Shown here in pieces: positions 26,559-32,361 of a stretch of 64,000 bases of DNA (position 1 is the first letter of the stretch; each line of letters starts with the position of its first letter). The DNA is from an uncultured Neglectibacter sp. (GTDB lineage: Bacteria > Bacillota > Clostridia > Oscillospirales > Acutalibacteraceae). The position numbers were made by a program, and so were the translations under genes. Where the stretch lies: the NCBI GenBank assembly GCA_937958185.1, contig CALFFN010000028.1, positions 1-64,000 of the forward strand, in the 5' to 3' direction. The notes under the pieces were generated by a model. The model was given only the letters and a program-made list of their open reading frames with translations, was not told where the DNA came from and ran no database searches.

Positions 26559-27482
26559 ATGTTGGAACAAGCCCTGCGAGACCACTATTTGAGCACAGGT
26601 TCCTACACCTGTGCCGGAGCTTATGGGGAATACTTTCAAAGCCTGCCCGACGACCCGCGGGCGCTGGGGAACCTGATCTCCCACCAGATCGTCCACCGGG
26701 TCACCCTGCGGGAGGGCAATGGGGGCGCAAACGCCGACCTGCGATACGGCGACATGAACCGTTACCCGTGGTACCGCCACCGCTGCGAGGACGATATCTT
26801 CCTCACCGCCCCTGCCATGACGGCGGAGCTGTTCCGGCTGGACAGCCGGGGCTTTGTGCCGGACAGGGCGGTGGAGCACAAGCTGATCCTCACCTGCCGG
26901 TATGTTTCCGTTCTGGTCAGCGCCATTTACAAGGCAAAGGGCGTTCCCTGCCGCAGCCGGGCGGGCTTTGCCCCCTATTTCCGTCCCGGCGCCAGCATGG
27001 ACCACTGGATCAACCAGCTTTGGAGCGACAAAGAGGACCGCTGGGTCACCATTGACGCCGACGGGTTCTATGACGAAGCCGCCATGGGGATCGACCAGTA
27101 CGACATGGCGGAAAGCGCCTTTGACTGGGCAGCCGCCGCGTGGCTCAGTATCCGCAACGGAAAAGAAGACGGCAGCCGCTATCTTTACGCCGACGGGCTG
27201 GGCACCTGCTCCTTAAAGGCTGTGATCCGCTACCTGTTCTATGATTTCCACGCCCTGATGAACGACGAGATTTCCTACGAGTTCCAGCCCTGCTATGCGG
27301 ACGGGAAATTCGATGCGCTGACAGAAGCGGACTTTCAAGAACTGGACGGGCTGGCGAAGCTGCTGCTGGAGCCTGACAAAAACTTTGCCGCGCTGAAAAA
27401 CCTGTGGGAAACAAGCCGCAGGCTCCGGGTGCTGAACAGCCCGCTGGTGGGCGATTGGGACAATCTGCCGCTGCTGGGATAG
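26559..27482 (+). CDS. Transglutaminase-like domain protein
   Basis: 307 aa, cytoplasmic. A papain-fold transglutaminase core can be read: cysteine in LILTCRYVSVLVSAIYKAKGVP, histidine in MDHWINQLWSDKEDRWVTIDAD, and the aspartate that follows. The region between C and H (about 115-150) has the usual GVPCRSRAGFAPYF strand. It could be a peptidase or amidase rather than a crosslinker; the substrate is not deducible. ATG is preceded by GGACGGAG, with a near-consensus promoter. It is monocistronic with a terminator at 27508. Confidence 0.8.
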   Translation: MLEQALRDHYLSTGSYTCAGAYGEYFQSLPDDPRALGNLISHQIVHRVTLREGNGGANADLRYGDMNRYPWYRHRCEDDIFLTAPAMTAELFRLDSRGFVPDRAVEHKLILTCRYVSVLVSAIYKAKGVPCRSRAGFAPYFRPGASMDHWINQLWSDKEDRWVTIDADGFYDEAAMGIDQYDMAESAFDWAAAAWLSIRNGKEDGSRYLYADGLGTCSLKAVIRYLFYDFHALMNDEISYEFQPCYADGKFDALTEADFQELDGLAKLLLEPDKNFAALKNLWETSRRLRVLNSPLVGDWDNLPLLG

Positions 27483-27507
27483 ATTCGCGCCTGCTGTTTC
27501 AAAGCTC

Positions 27508-27548
27508 AAAGGGACGTTTGGCCTTTTCTGTCAAACGTCCCTTTTCTG
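27508..27548 (+). terminator. Intrinsic terminator
   Basis: AAAGGGACGTTTG / CAAACGTCCCTTT, 13-base arms, then TTCTGTG. Confidence 0.85.
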
Positions 27549-27552
27549 TGCC

Positions 27553-27581
27553 TTTACGTTTGAAAAATTTAGGTGTATAAT
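27553..27581 (+). promoter_or_regulatory. Promoter of azlCD
   Basis: TTTACG, 17 bases, TATAAT, ending 31 bases before the azlC start at 27613. Confidence 0.72.
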
Positions 27582-27612
27582 GTCACACGATGTTATTTTG
27601 AGGTGTGCGCCT

Positions 27613-28359
27613 ATGAACGAAAAAGAGAAAAATGCCGCCGCTTTCCGGCAGGGGCTGAAAAGCGGTATCCCCATCGGGGCGGGGTATTTCGCCGTTTCCT
27701 TTGCACTGGGCATTGCGGCAAAAAATGCGGGGCTTTCCCCCTTTCAAAGCTTTTTGACCAGCCTTTTGTGCAATGCCTCCGCCGGGGAATATGCCGGGTT
27801 CACGGTGATCGCCGCCCATGCCGCGCTAGTGGAAATGGCGCTGATGATCTGCATTGCCAATGCCCGCTATCTGCTGATGTCCACCGCCATGAGCCAGCGC
27901 ATGGACCCCCAGGGGAACCCCATTCACCGCTTTTTCATGTCCTTCTTCATTACGGACGAGCTGTTCGCCATCACCATTGCCCGCCCGGGATATTTGAGCC
28001 CGTGGTACATGTACGGGGCGATCACGGTCGCTTCCCCCAGCTGGGCGGCGGGCACGGCGCTGGGGTGCTTTGCCGGGGACGTCATGCCCCAGCGGGTCGT
28101 CAGCGCGCTGAGCGTGGCGCTGTTCGGAATGTTCCTGGCGGTGATCGTTCCCCCTGCCCGCAAAAGCCGGGTCATTGCCGGGCTGATCCTCATTTGCTTT
28201 GCCGCAAGCTACGGGTGCAGCGTGCTGCCGTGGGTCTCCCTGCTTTCCGAGGGGACCCGCACCATTCTGCTGACCGTCGTCATCGCTTCCGGGGCGGCGC
28301 TGCTGTTCCCCCACCCGCAGGAGAACACCATGGAGGACGCTTCGCCCTCCAAGCCATAA
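27613..28359 (+). CDS. azlC: AzlC-family branched-chain amino acid exporter subunit
   Basis: 248 aa from ATG 27613, preceded by TTGAGGTG. Six or seven hydrophobic helices with the AzlC start (GLKSGIPIGAGYFAVSFALG), the mid-protein NARYLLMSTAMSQRM and FITDELFAI. AzlC works with the small AzlD protein to export leucine, valine and similar compounds. The AzlD gene begins 45 bases later, forming the usual pair. Confidence 0.9.
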   Translation: MNEKEKNAAAFRQGLKSGIPIGAGYFAVSFALGIAAKNAGLSPFQSFLTSLLCNASAGEYAGFTVIAAHAALVEMALMICIANARYLLMSTAMSQRMDPQGNPIHRFFMSFFITDELFAITIARPGYLSPWYMYGAITVASPSWAAGTALGCFAGDVMPQRVVSALSVALFGMFLAVIVPPARKSRVIAGLILICFAASYGCSVLPWVSLLSEGTRTILLTVVIASGAALLFPHPQENTMEDASPSKP

Positions 28360-28404
28360 CACACGGGATATTCCACAGGACAAAAAAGGAAAGTGACCAT
28401 AAAA

Positions 28405-28707
28405 ATGAAAATTTACGCCTACATTCTGGTGATGGCAGGGGTGAGCTATGTCATTCGCGCCCTGCCCATGACCCTGATCCGCAAGCCCATTCGCAGCGTG
28501 TTTTTGCAATCCTTTCTCTATTATGTGCCCTATGTGACCCTGGCGGTGATGACCGTTCCCGCCATTATCAACGCCACCCAAAGCCCTGTCGCGGGCATTT
28601 TGAGCCTGGCGGTGGGTCTGTTTGCCGCGTGGAAAGGAGCCGGGCTGCTTCCCGTGGCGGTGCTCTGCTGCGCAACCGTCTTTGTCACGGAATTAGTGCT
28701 CCTATAG
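28405..28707 (+). CDS. azlD: AzlD-family small membrane subunit
   Basis: 100 aa from ATG 28405; a GTG at 28393 would add four residues but sits too close to AAGGA. Three hydrophobic helices with the AzlD pattern VSYVIRALPMTLIRKPI and PYVTLAVMTVPAI. It is the partner of AzlC. A repeat segment ending in a terminator-like hairpin follows. Confidence 0.87.
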   Translation: MKIYAYILVMAGVSYVIRALPMTLIRKPIRSVFLQSFLYYVPYVTLAVMTVPAIINATQSPVAGILSLAVGLFAAWKGAGLLPVAVLCCATVFVTELVLL

Positions 28708-28740
28708 TGGACGGCTTCCGGGCGCGCTTCTTTCAGAAGC

Positions 28741-28852
28741 GGAAAGCTTCCTCACAAAAAAGCGGCAGATTTTCTGAAAACTTACAAATTTCCCCCAAAT
28801 CCGACAGGAAACGACAAAAACTCCCCCTTGACAAGCAAAAAGGGGAGCTTTA
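28741..28852 (+). repeat. Duplicated non-coding segment A, copy 1
   Basis: About 112 bases, similar to 29782-29897: shared GGAAAGCTT, CGGCAGATT, AAATCCGACAGGAAACGA, and a terminator-like hairpin CTCCCCCTTGACAAG...AGGGGAGCTTTAT at the end. Serves as terminator for azlD on the + strand. Confidence 0.8.
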
Positions 28853-28934
28853 TATTTTATGTGAGGTTTATCGTCAACGTGGTGAAACGACGCCAAAGCC
28901 CGGAAAAGCGGCAGACACCGTTTAGCTTGGAAGC

Positions 28935-29270
28935 TTAATAGGGCTTCACCACAGAAGCGGGCGCATCGGTTTCTTCCATTTCTTTCAGCAAAGTCAAAAC
29001 AGCTTTCTTCACTTTGGTGTTTTTGATCCGCTTGATTTCAAAATACAGCTCGTCATCTATTGCCGGAAGCGGCTCCCGCAGATTGGTATGACCGATCAGG
29101 TAATCCACCGTCACGTTCAGCTTGTCGGAAAGGTCTTTCAAGGTAGAAAAATTCGGCTCTCGAACGCCGTTTTCATACTGACCGTAGGTGGAGGGGTTCA
29201 AGCCGAGGAACTCTGCCATTTTCTCTATCGTAAAACCTTTCTCGTTTCGCAAGGTCCGCAAATTCATCAT
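28935..29270 (-). CDS. XRE-family transcriptional regulator
   Basis: 111 aa from ATG 29270 (GTG 29282 is closer to AGGAAGGG). The N-terminal HTH reads NLRTLRNEKGFTIEKMAEFLGLNPSTYGQYENGVR, followed by LKDLSDKLNVTVDYLIG. The C-terminus is helical and Lys-rich. Divergent from the frameshifted XRE gene at 29395. Its likely targets are itself and its neighbours, but no clear operator was seen. Confidence 0.85.
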   Translation of the reverse strand: MMNLRTLRNEKGFTIEKMAEFLGLNPSTYGQYENGVREPNFSTLKDLSDKLNVTVDYLIGHTNLREPLPAIDDELYFEIKRIKNTKVKKAVLTLLKEMEETDAPASVVKPY

Positions 29271-29394
29271 CAGCCATTTCACCCTTCCTGTACCCTATCA
29301 GGCTTTATCCTATTGGTATCGTACAGGTTATTTTTCCATTCATCAAACACAATATGAGATATACACTCGTATTGAAATATTTGGAGTGTTCGCT

Positions 29395-29695
29395 ATGCAA
29401 AAGCAATTTTTCCAGCAAACTCTCAGCCAAAAAGAGCTCCAAGCGCTGCTTCTCGATTCCCTGCGGACGCTGCGGCTCAATGTGGGTATGAAGCAGGAGA
29501 CGGTGGCGGACTTCCTGCACATCTCGCGCTCCACCTATTTCCTGCTACGAAACGGGGTGCTCGGTGCCCAGCGTGTTCATCCTGTATTCGCTCTGCCAGC
29601 TTTACGATGTTCCCATGGAGACCTTTTTCGCGCCGGTTGCCGGGCTGTGTCCCGACAGACCGCGGGTGCGGGAGCATCTGGAACAGAACGGATAA
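29395..29695 (+). pseudogene. XRE-family regulator gene with a 1-base frameshift
   Basis: ATG 29395 follows TTGGAGTG. The first half codes LRTLRLNVGMKQETVADFLHISRSTY, an XRE helix-turn-helix. At 29538-29540 the run TTT appears to have one extra base: deleting it restores TAT TCC TGC TAC GAA ACG and joins the second half, PSVFILYSLCQLYDVPMETFF..., which ends at 29695 and is the expected end of the domain. The intact protein would be 99 aa. The length 301 is one more than a multiple of three. It is broken here, unless the base is a sequencing error. Confidence 0.8.
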
Positions 29696-29735
29696 GAAAA
29701 GTCTCCTTTCTTTTGCAACCCCCATTCCCAACGCA

Positions 29736-29772
29736 AAGGTTGTTTTTCCCGAAATGTGCCACAATACATGCA
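29736..29772 (+). repeat. Duplicated segment B, copy 1
   Basis: AAAGGTTGTTTTTCCCGAAATGTGCC-ACAATACATGC; nearly the same bases recur at 30393-30432 in the promoter of the serine dehydratase gene. Here the promoter-like spacing is 14 rather than 17, so this copy is probably inactive. Confidence 0.75.
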
Positions 29773-29781
29773 ACCAGAAAC

Positions 29782-29897
29782 GGAAAGCTTTCTAACAGAA
29801 AAACGGCAGATTAGATTTTTGGAAGACTTCTAAACCTCCCTGAAATCCGACAGGAAACGATAAAACTCCCCCTTGACAAGGAAAAGGGGGAGCTTTA
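29782..29897 (+). repeat. Duplicated non-coding segment A, copy 2
   Basis: About 116 bases, homologous to 28741-28852, ending in the hairpin CTCCCCCTT...AAGGGGGAG with a TTTAT tail. The two copies flank the XRE gene pair in direct orientation. Confidence 0.8.
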
Positions 29898-29912
29898 TCC
29901 TAATAAAATCAT

Positions 29913-29941
29913 TTGACAACGCCCCTAAAAGGGGCTATAAT
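29913..29941 (+). promoter_or_regulatory. Consensus promoter of the small RNA
   Basis: TTGACA, 17 bases, TATAAT, a perfect sigma-A promoter on the + strand. The spacer itself is a palindrome, GCCCCTAAAAGGGGC. Confidence 0.92.
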
Positions 29942-29980
29942 AAAAACACAAGGAGATGCCTGCTGGTAACAAGCACCTCC
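29942..29980 (-). terminator. Terminator-like hairpin for the leftward toxin transcript
   Basis: On the leftward strand, GGAGGTGC / GCATCTCC with one G-U pair, then TTGTGTTTTTA. It ends the leftward transcript after it has fully crossed the rightward small RNA. Confidence 0.65.
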
Positions 29981-30094
29981 CCGTGGCGGAAACCCAAACG
30001 GTTGCCACAGTACATATATCACACTAAGTTGAGGGTTTACCCCTCAAACCATCGGTGAGCCATCTGTTTGCGGCAGACGGCTCACTTCTTTTTG
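29948..30094 (+). ncRNA. Candidate antitoxin antisense RNA
   Basis: About 147 bases, from a perfect promoter (29913-29941) to the terminator GTGAGCCATCTG / CAGACGGCTCAC with TTCTTTTTG (30055-30094). It has no plausible reading frame with a ribosome binding site. It is fully antisense to the 3' part of the leftward transcript that carries the small hydrophobic peptide at 30082-30168, and touches that peptide's stop codon. This is the layout of TxpA/RatA-type type I antitoxin RNAs. It contains other hairpins (GGAGATGC / GCACCTCC and TGAGGG / CCCTCA). Confidence 0.72.
30055..30093 (+). terminator. Terminator of the small RNA
   Basis: Twelve-base stem with one A-C mismatch, loop TTTGCGG, then TTCTTTTT. 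Confidence 0.85.
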
Positions 30095-30168
30095 TTACGG
30101 AACTTGTCCAGCACCTGAATAAGGATCCAACCGATAGACACGATCCAGAAAACTTCTTGAAGTGTTAT
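30082..30168 (-). CDS. Candidate type I toxin peptide, non-AUG start
   Basis: 28 residues if started at ATA 30168: ITLQEVFWIVSIGWILIQVL then DKFRNKKK. One hydrophobic membrane helix with a basic tail is the standard form of type I toxins and holin-like toxins. The ribosome binding site is the full 11-base anti-SD complement AAGGAGGTGAT, 8 bases (counted from AGGAGG) before ATA. No ATG is in frame; a GTG at 30177 lies inside the ribosome binding site and is unlikely. The gene has its own consensus promoter (30303-30331) and a leader hairpin next to the ribosome binding site. Either ATA is used, or an ATG has mutated and the toxin is silenced. Confidence 0.62.
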   Translation of the reverse strand: MTLQEVFWIVSIGWILIQVLDKFRNKKK

Positions 30169-30192
30169 GTATATCACCTCCTTGGAATTTCT

Positions 30193-30235
30193 CCCGCGAG
30201 GGCTCTATACACGCCTTCCTTTCCGCTCTCGCGGG
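30193..30235 (-). promoter_or_regulatory. Leader hairpin of the toxin transcript
   Basis: CCCGCGAG / CTCGCGGG stem, 8 bases, placed just 9 bases before the AAGGAGGTGAT site, plus CCACC...GGTGG (30261-30285) further upstream. Such leader folds commonly delay toxin translation. Confidence 0.55.
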
Positions 30236-30302
30236 GGTCAGGCAACCGTCTTTTTAACCTCCACCGTATCTTACGATCGTGGTGGCTGGGTTTCACAATG
30301 GC

Positions 30303-30331
30303 AGTATATCTAATTCGGCAGCGAATGTCAA
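30303..30331 (-). promoter_or_regulatory. Consensus promoter of the toxin transcript
   Basis: TTGACA, 17 bases, TATACT on the leftward strand. Transcription would begin near 30296, leaving a leader of about 128 bases. Confidence 0.9.
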
Positions 30332-30392
30332 TTTTTTGAGAACTGCCCGCTAATTCTCCCGCGGTTCGCTGCCCGCACGCAAACCTCAGGAA

Positions 30393-30432
30393 AAGGTTGT
30401 TTTTTTCCCCGAAATGTGCCACAATACATGCA
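30393..30432 (+). promoter_or_regulatory. Duplicated segment B, copy 2: promoter of serine dehydratase
   Basis: TTGTTT (30397), 17 bases, CACAAT (30420-30425), within a segment repeated at 29736-29772. The next gene starts at 30491. Confidence 0.6.
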
Positions 30433-30490
30433 GAAGGAAAAACGGGCTTCCGGGTCTCCCGAAAGCCGTTCAAAGAGAGGAACGGGGTTT

Positions 30491-31690
30491 ATGGAATCCT
30501 TAAAAGAGCTTTATCGAATCGGCAGGGGACCGTCCAGCTCCCACACCATGGGACCGTCCCACGCGGCGGCGCTGTTTCAGAAAGCGTTCCCCCAGGCGGA
30601 CAGCTTTCAGGCAACGCTGTTCGGCTCCCTGGCGAAGACCGGGCGGGGGCATTTGACAGACGTTGCCATCAAGGACGCCTTTGCCCCCCTGTACGCCGGG
30701 GTGATCTTCAACACGGACGCCACCGACCTGAAGCACCCCAACACCATGGAGCTGGAAGCCTTCCAGAACGGCACAGGCATTGGCAAGTGGCGGGTATACA
30801 GCGTGGGCGGCGGCAAAATAGAGATCGAAGGGCAGACCGCCGTGGCGGCGCAAGACGTATATCAGCTGAGCACATTTGCGGAAATCAAGGACTACTGCCA
30901 GCGGACGGGAAAGCGGCTTTGGGAATTTGCCGAGGAAAACGAGGGCGCGGAGCTGTGGGACTATCTTGCCGATGTATGGGAGCATATGAAAAGCGCCGTT
31001 TCCCGCGGGCTTGACACCGAGGGCGTTCTCCGGGGCGGGCTGAACGTCCAGCGGAAAGCAAAATATCTGTTCCGCCAGCGCCATATCGACGAAAGCGCCG
31101 AAACCCGGGAGAACCGGGTGGTCTGCGCCTATGCCTTTGCGGTCAGCGAGGAAAACGCCGGCGGCGGCACCATCGTCACCGCCCCCACCTGCGGCGCCTG
31201 CGGGGTGCTTCCTGCGGTGCTCCTCTACGAGCAGGAGCGCCACGGCTTTTCCGACACGGAAATGATCCACGCGCTGGCTGCCGCCGGGATCGTCGGCAAT
31301 ATCATCAAGACGAACGCTTCCATTTCCGGCGCGGAATGCGGCTGCCAGGCGGAGATCGGCAGCGCCTGCTCCATGGCGTCCGCCGGGCTGGCGGAGCTGT
31401 TCGGCATGGAGCTGGATCAAATCGAATACGCCGCGGAGGTGGCGATGGAGCACCATCTGGGCTTGACCTGCGACCCCATCGGCGGTCTGGTGCAGATCCC
31501 CTGCATTGAGCGCAACGCCGTCGCCGCCATGCGGGCGATCAATGCCCTGAGCCTGGCAAATTTCCTGACCTACACCCGGAAGATCAGCTTTGATATGGTG
31601 ATAAAAACCATGTATGAAACCGGCAGGGATTTGTTCAGCAAATACCGGGAAACCAGCGAAGGCGGGCTGGCAAAGGTCTATGCCGAGTGA
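30491..31690 (+). CDS. sdaA: L-serine ammonia-lyase (iron-sulfur type)
   Basis: 399 aa. It has the fused beta-alpha architecture of single-chain L-serine dehydratase: the N-terminal part has GPSSSHTMGPSHAA, and the C-terminal part has VTAPTCGACGVLPA, SGAECGCQAEIGSACSMASAG and LTCDPIGGLVQIPC, which provide the [4Fe-4S] cysteines. It deaminates serine to pyruvate. At 399 aa it is shorter than E. coli SdaA (454). ATG 30491 is preceded by AGAGAGGAACGGGG. Terminator at 31768. Confidence 0.93.
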   Translation: MESLKELYRIGRGPSSSHTMGPSHAAALFQKAFPQADSFQATLFGSLAKTGRGHLTDVAIKDAFAPLYAGVIFNTDATDLKHPNTMELEAFQNGTGIGKWRVYSVGGGKIEIEGQTAVAAQDVYQLSTFAEIKDYCQRTGKRLWEFAEENEGAELWDYLADVWEHMKSAVSRGLDTEGVLRGGLNVQRKAKYLFRQRHIDESAETRENRVVCAYAFAVSEENAGGGTIVTAPTCGACGVLPAVLLYEQERHGFSDTEMIHALAAAGIVGNIIKTNASISGAECGCQAEIGSACSMASAGLAELFGMELDQIEYAAEVAMEHHLGLTCDPIGGLVQIPCIERNAVAAMRAINALSLANFLTYTRKISFDMVIKTMYETGRDLFSKYRETSEGGLAKVYAE

Positions 31691-31767
31691 CTTTTCGTTG
31701 ATAGGCTGCCGCTGTATTTTTAGAAGAATTTTTTGAAACCCCGCTGGCTTGAAGCGCTTTAACCAGA

Positions 31768-31808
31768 AAAAAGCCCCCTGTTTCTTTTCCAGAAGCAGGG
31801 GCTTTTTG
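31768..31808. terminator. Bidirectional intrinsic terminator
   Basis: AAAAAGCCCCCTG / CAGGGGCTTTTT after the serine dehydratase gene. Confidence 0.88.
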
Positions 31809-31858
31809 CGGAGTGAAAGGATAGAAACCGGGCAAAAATTCAGCCAATAATTAAGCTT

Positions 31859-31990
31859 GCGTTCCACCGGGACGCGCTCTTCTCGCCTGTCGGCTCGGTC
31901 GGTTCGCAGCTTGTGCGCCACTGGCGCACGCTCTTCTCGCCTGTCGGCTCGGTCGGCGCTAAACGATCTCCACCGGAGATCAGCGCCCCT
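31859..31990. repeat. Triple hairpin array with 28-base direct repeats
   Basis: Three 7-base-arm hairpins with ACC or ACT loops: 31859-31875 (GCGTTCC/GGGACGC), 31913-31929 (GTGCGCC/GGCGCAC), 31965-31981 (GATCTCC/GGAGATC). They recur every 52-54 bases. The units are separated by identical 28-base segments (31875-31902 and 31929-31956, starting CGCTCTTCTCGCC). The last unit matches the element at 22511-22571. Confidence 0.85.
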
Positions 31991-32028
31991 CACGGGTCCG
32001 AATCCCCTTGGACAAAAAATGCCCTTAC

Positions 32029-32109
32029 CCGAAAAAAGTTGGTAGCGCAGTGGAGCCGTCGTGAGCGCGTTTACAAGCGAACAGGCGTAGCAAGCGAGAC
32101 TTTTTTCGG
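32029..32109. repeat. 81-base element bounded by 11-base inverted repeats
   Basis: CCGAAAAAAGT at 32029-32039 and ACTTTTTTCGG at 32099-32109, enclosing a GC-rich segment (GAGCGCG, CGTAGCAAGCGAG). No reading frame with a start site. Confidence 0.6.
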
Positions 32110-32145
32110 AAAGGAGCGGCAATCCGAACGGTGAAGCCGAATTTT

Positions 32146-32182
32146 GCGCAAAAAATGCGGCGAACCACAAGGATTCGCCGCG
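32146..32182 (-). terminator. Terminator after tRNA-Lys
   Basis: Leftward strand: CGGCGAA / TTCGCCG stem with a 9-base loop, followed by CATTTTTT. Confidence 0.82.
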
Positions 32183-32185
32183 ACG

Positions 32186-32261
32186 TGGTGACCCATCGGG
32201 GATTCGAACCCCGGACACCTTGATTAAAAGTCAAGTGCTCTGCCAACTGAGCTAATGAGTC
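32186..32261 (-). tRNA. tRNA-Lys (anticodon TTT)
   Basis: 76 bases with encoded CCA. Acceptor arms GACTCAT / ATGGGTC pair with one G-U. D-arm TTAGCTCAGTTGGCAGAGCA, anticodon loop CTTTTAA with stem TTGA / TCAA, and T-arm CCGGGGTTCGAATCCCCG are all canonical. Confidence 0.98.
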
Positions 32262-32298
32262 ATGGGGCTGTTCTCACGCCTGGGAGAACAGCTTATCT

Positions 32299-32327
32299 AT
32301 TATAACAGGGAAATTTCGGGCTGTCAA
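32299..32327 (-). promoter_or_regulatory. Promoter of tRNA-Lys
   Basis: TTGACA, 17 bases, TATAAT on the leftward strand, 38 bases before the tRNA. A CTGTTCTCCCAGGCGTGAGAACAG hairpin-like segment lies between. Confidence 0.92.
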
Positions 32328-32361
32328 CCTCAAATTCCCGCGGAAGCGGCTGTTTTTTCTC

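Noticed and set aside
28741..30432. Prophage or insertion sequence
   Set aside because: No integrase, transposase or structural phage gene. The repeats are short and non-coding.
31859..31990. CRISPR array
   Set aside because: Only three units, the repeats are not direct 23-37-base repeats separated by unique spacers, and the variable parts are palindromes. No cas genes are in the window.
31857..32045. Rightward 62-codon frame with repeated SSRLSARS peptide
   Set aside because: The repeats follow the 28-base DNA repeats of the hairpin array; no ribosome binding site and poor codon choice. A non-coding array fits better.
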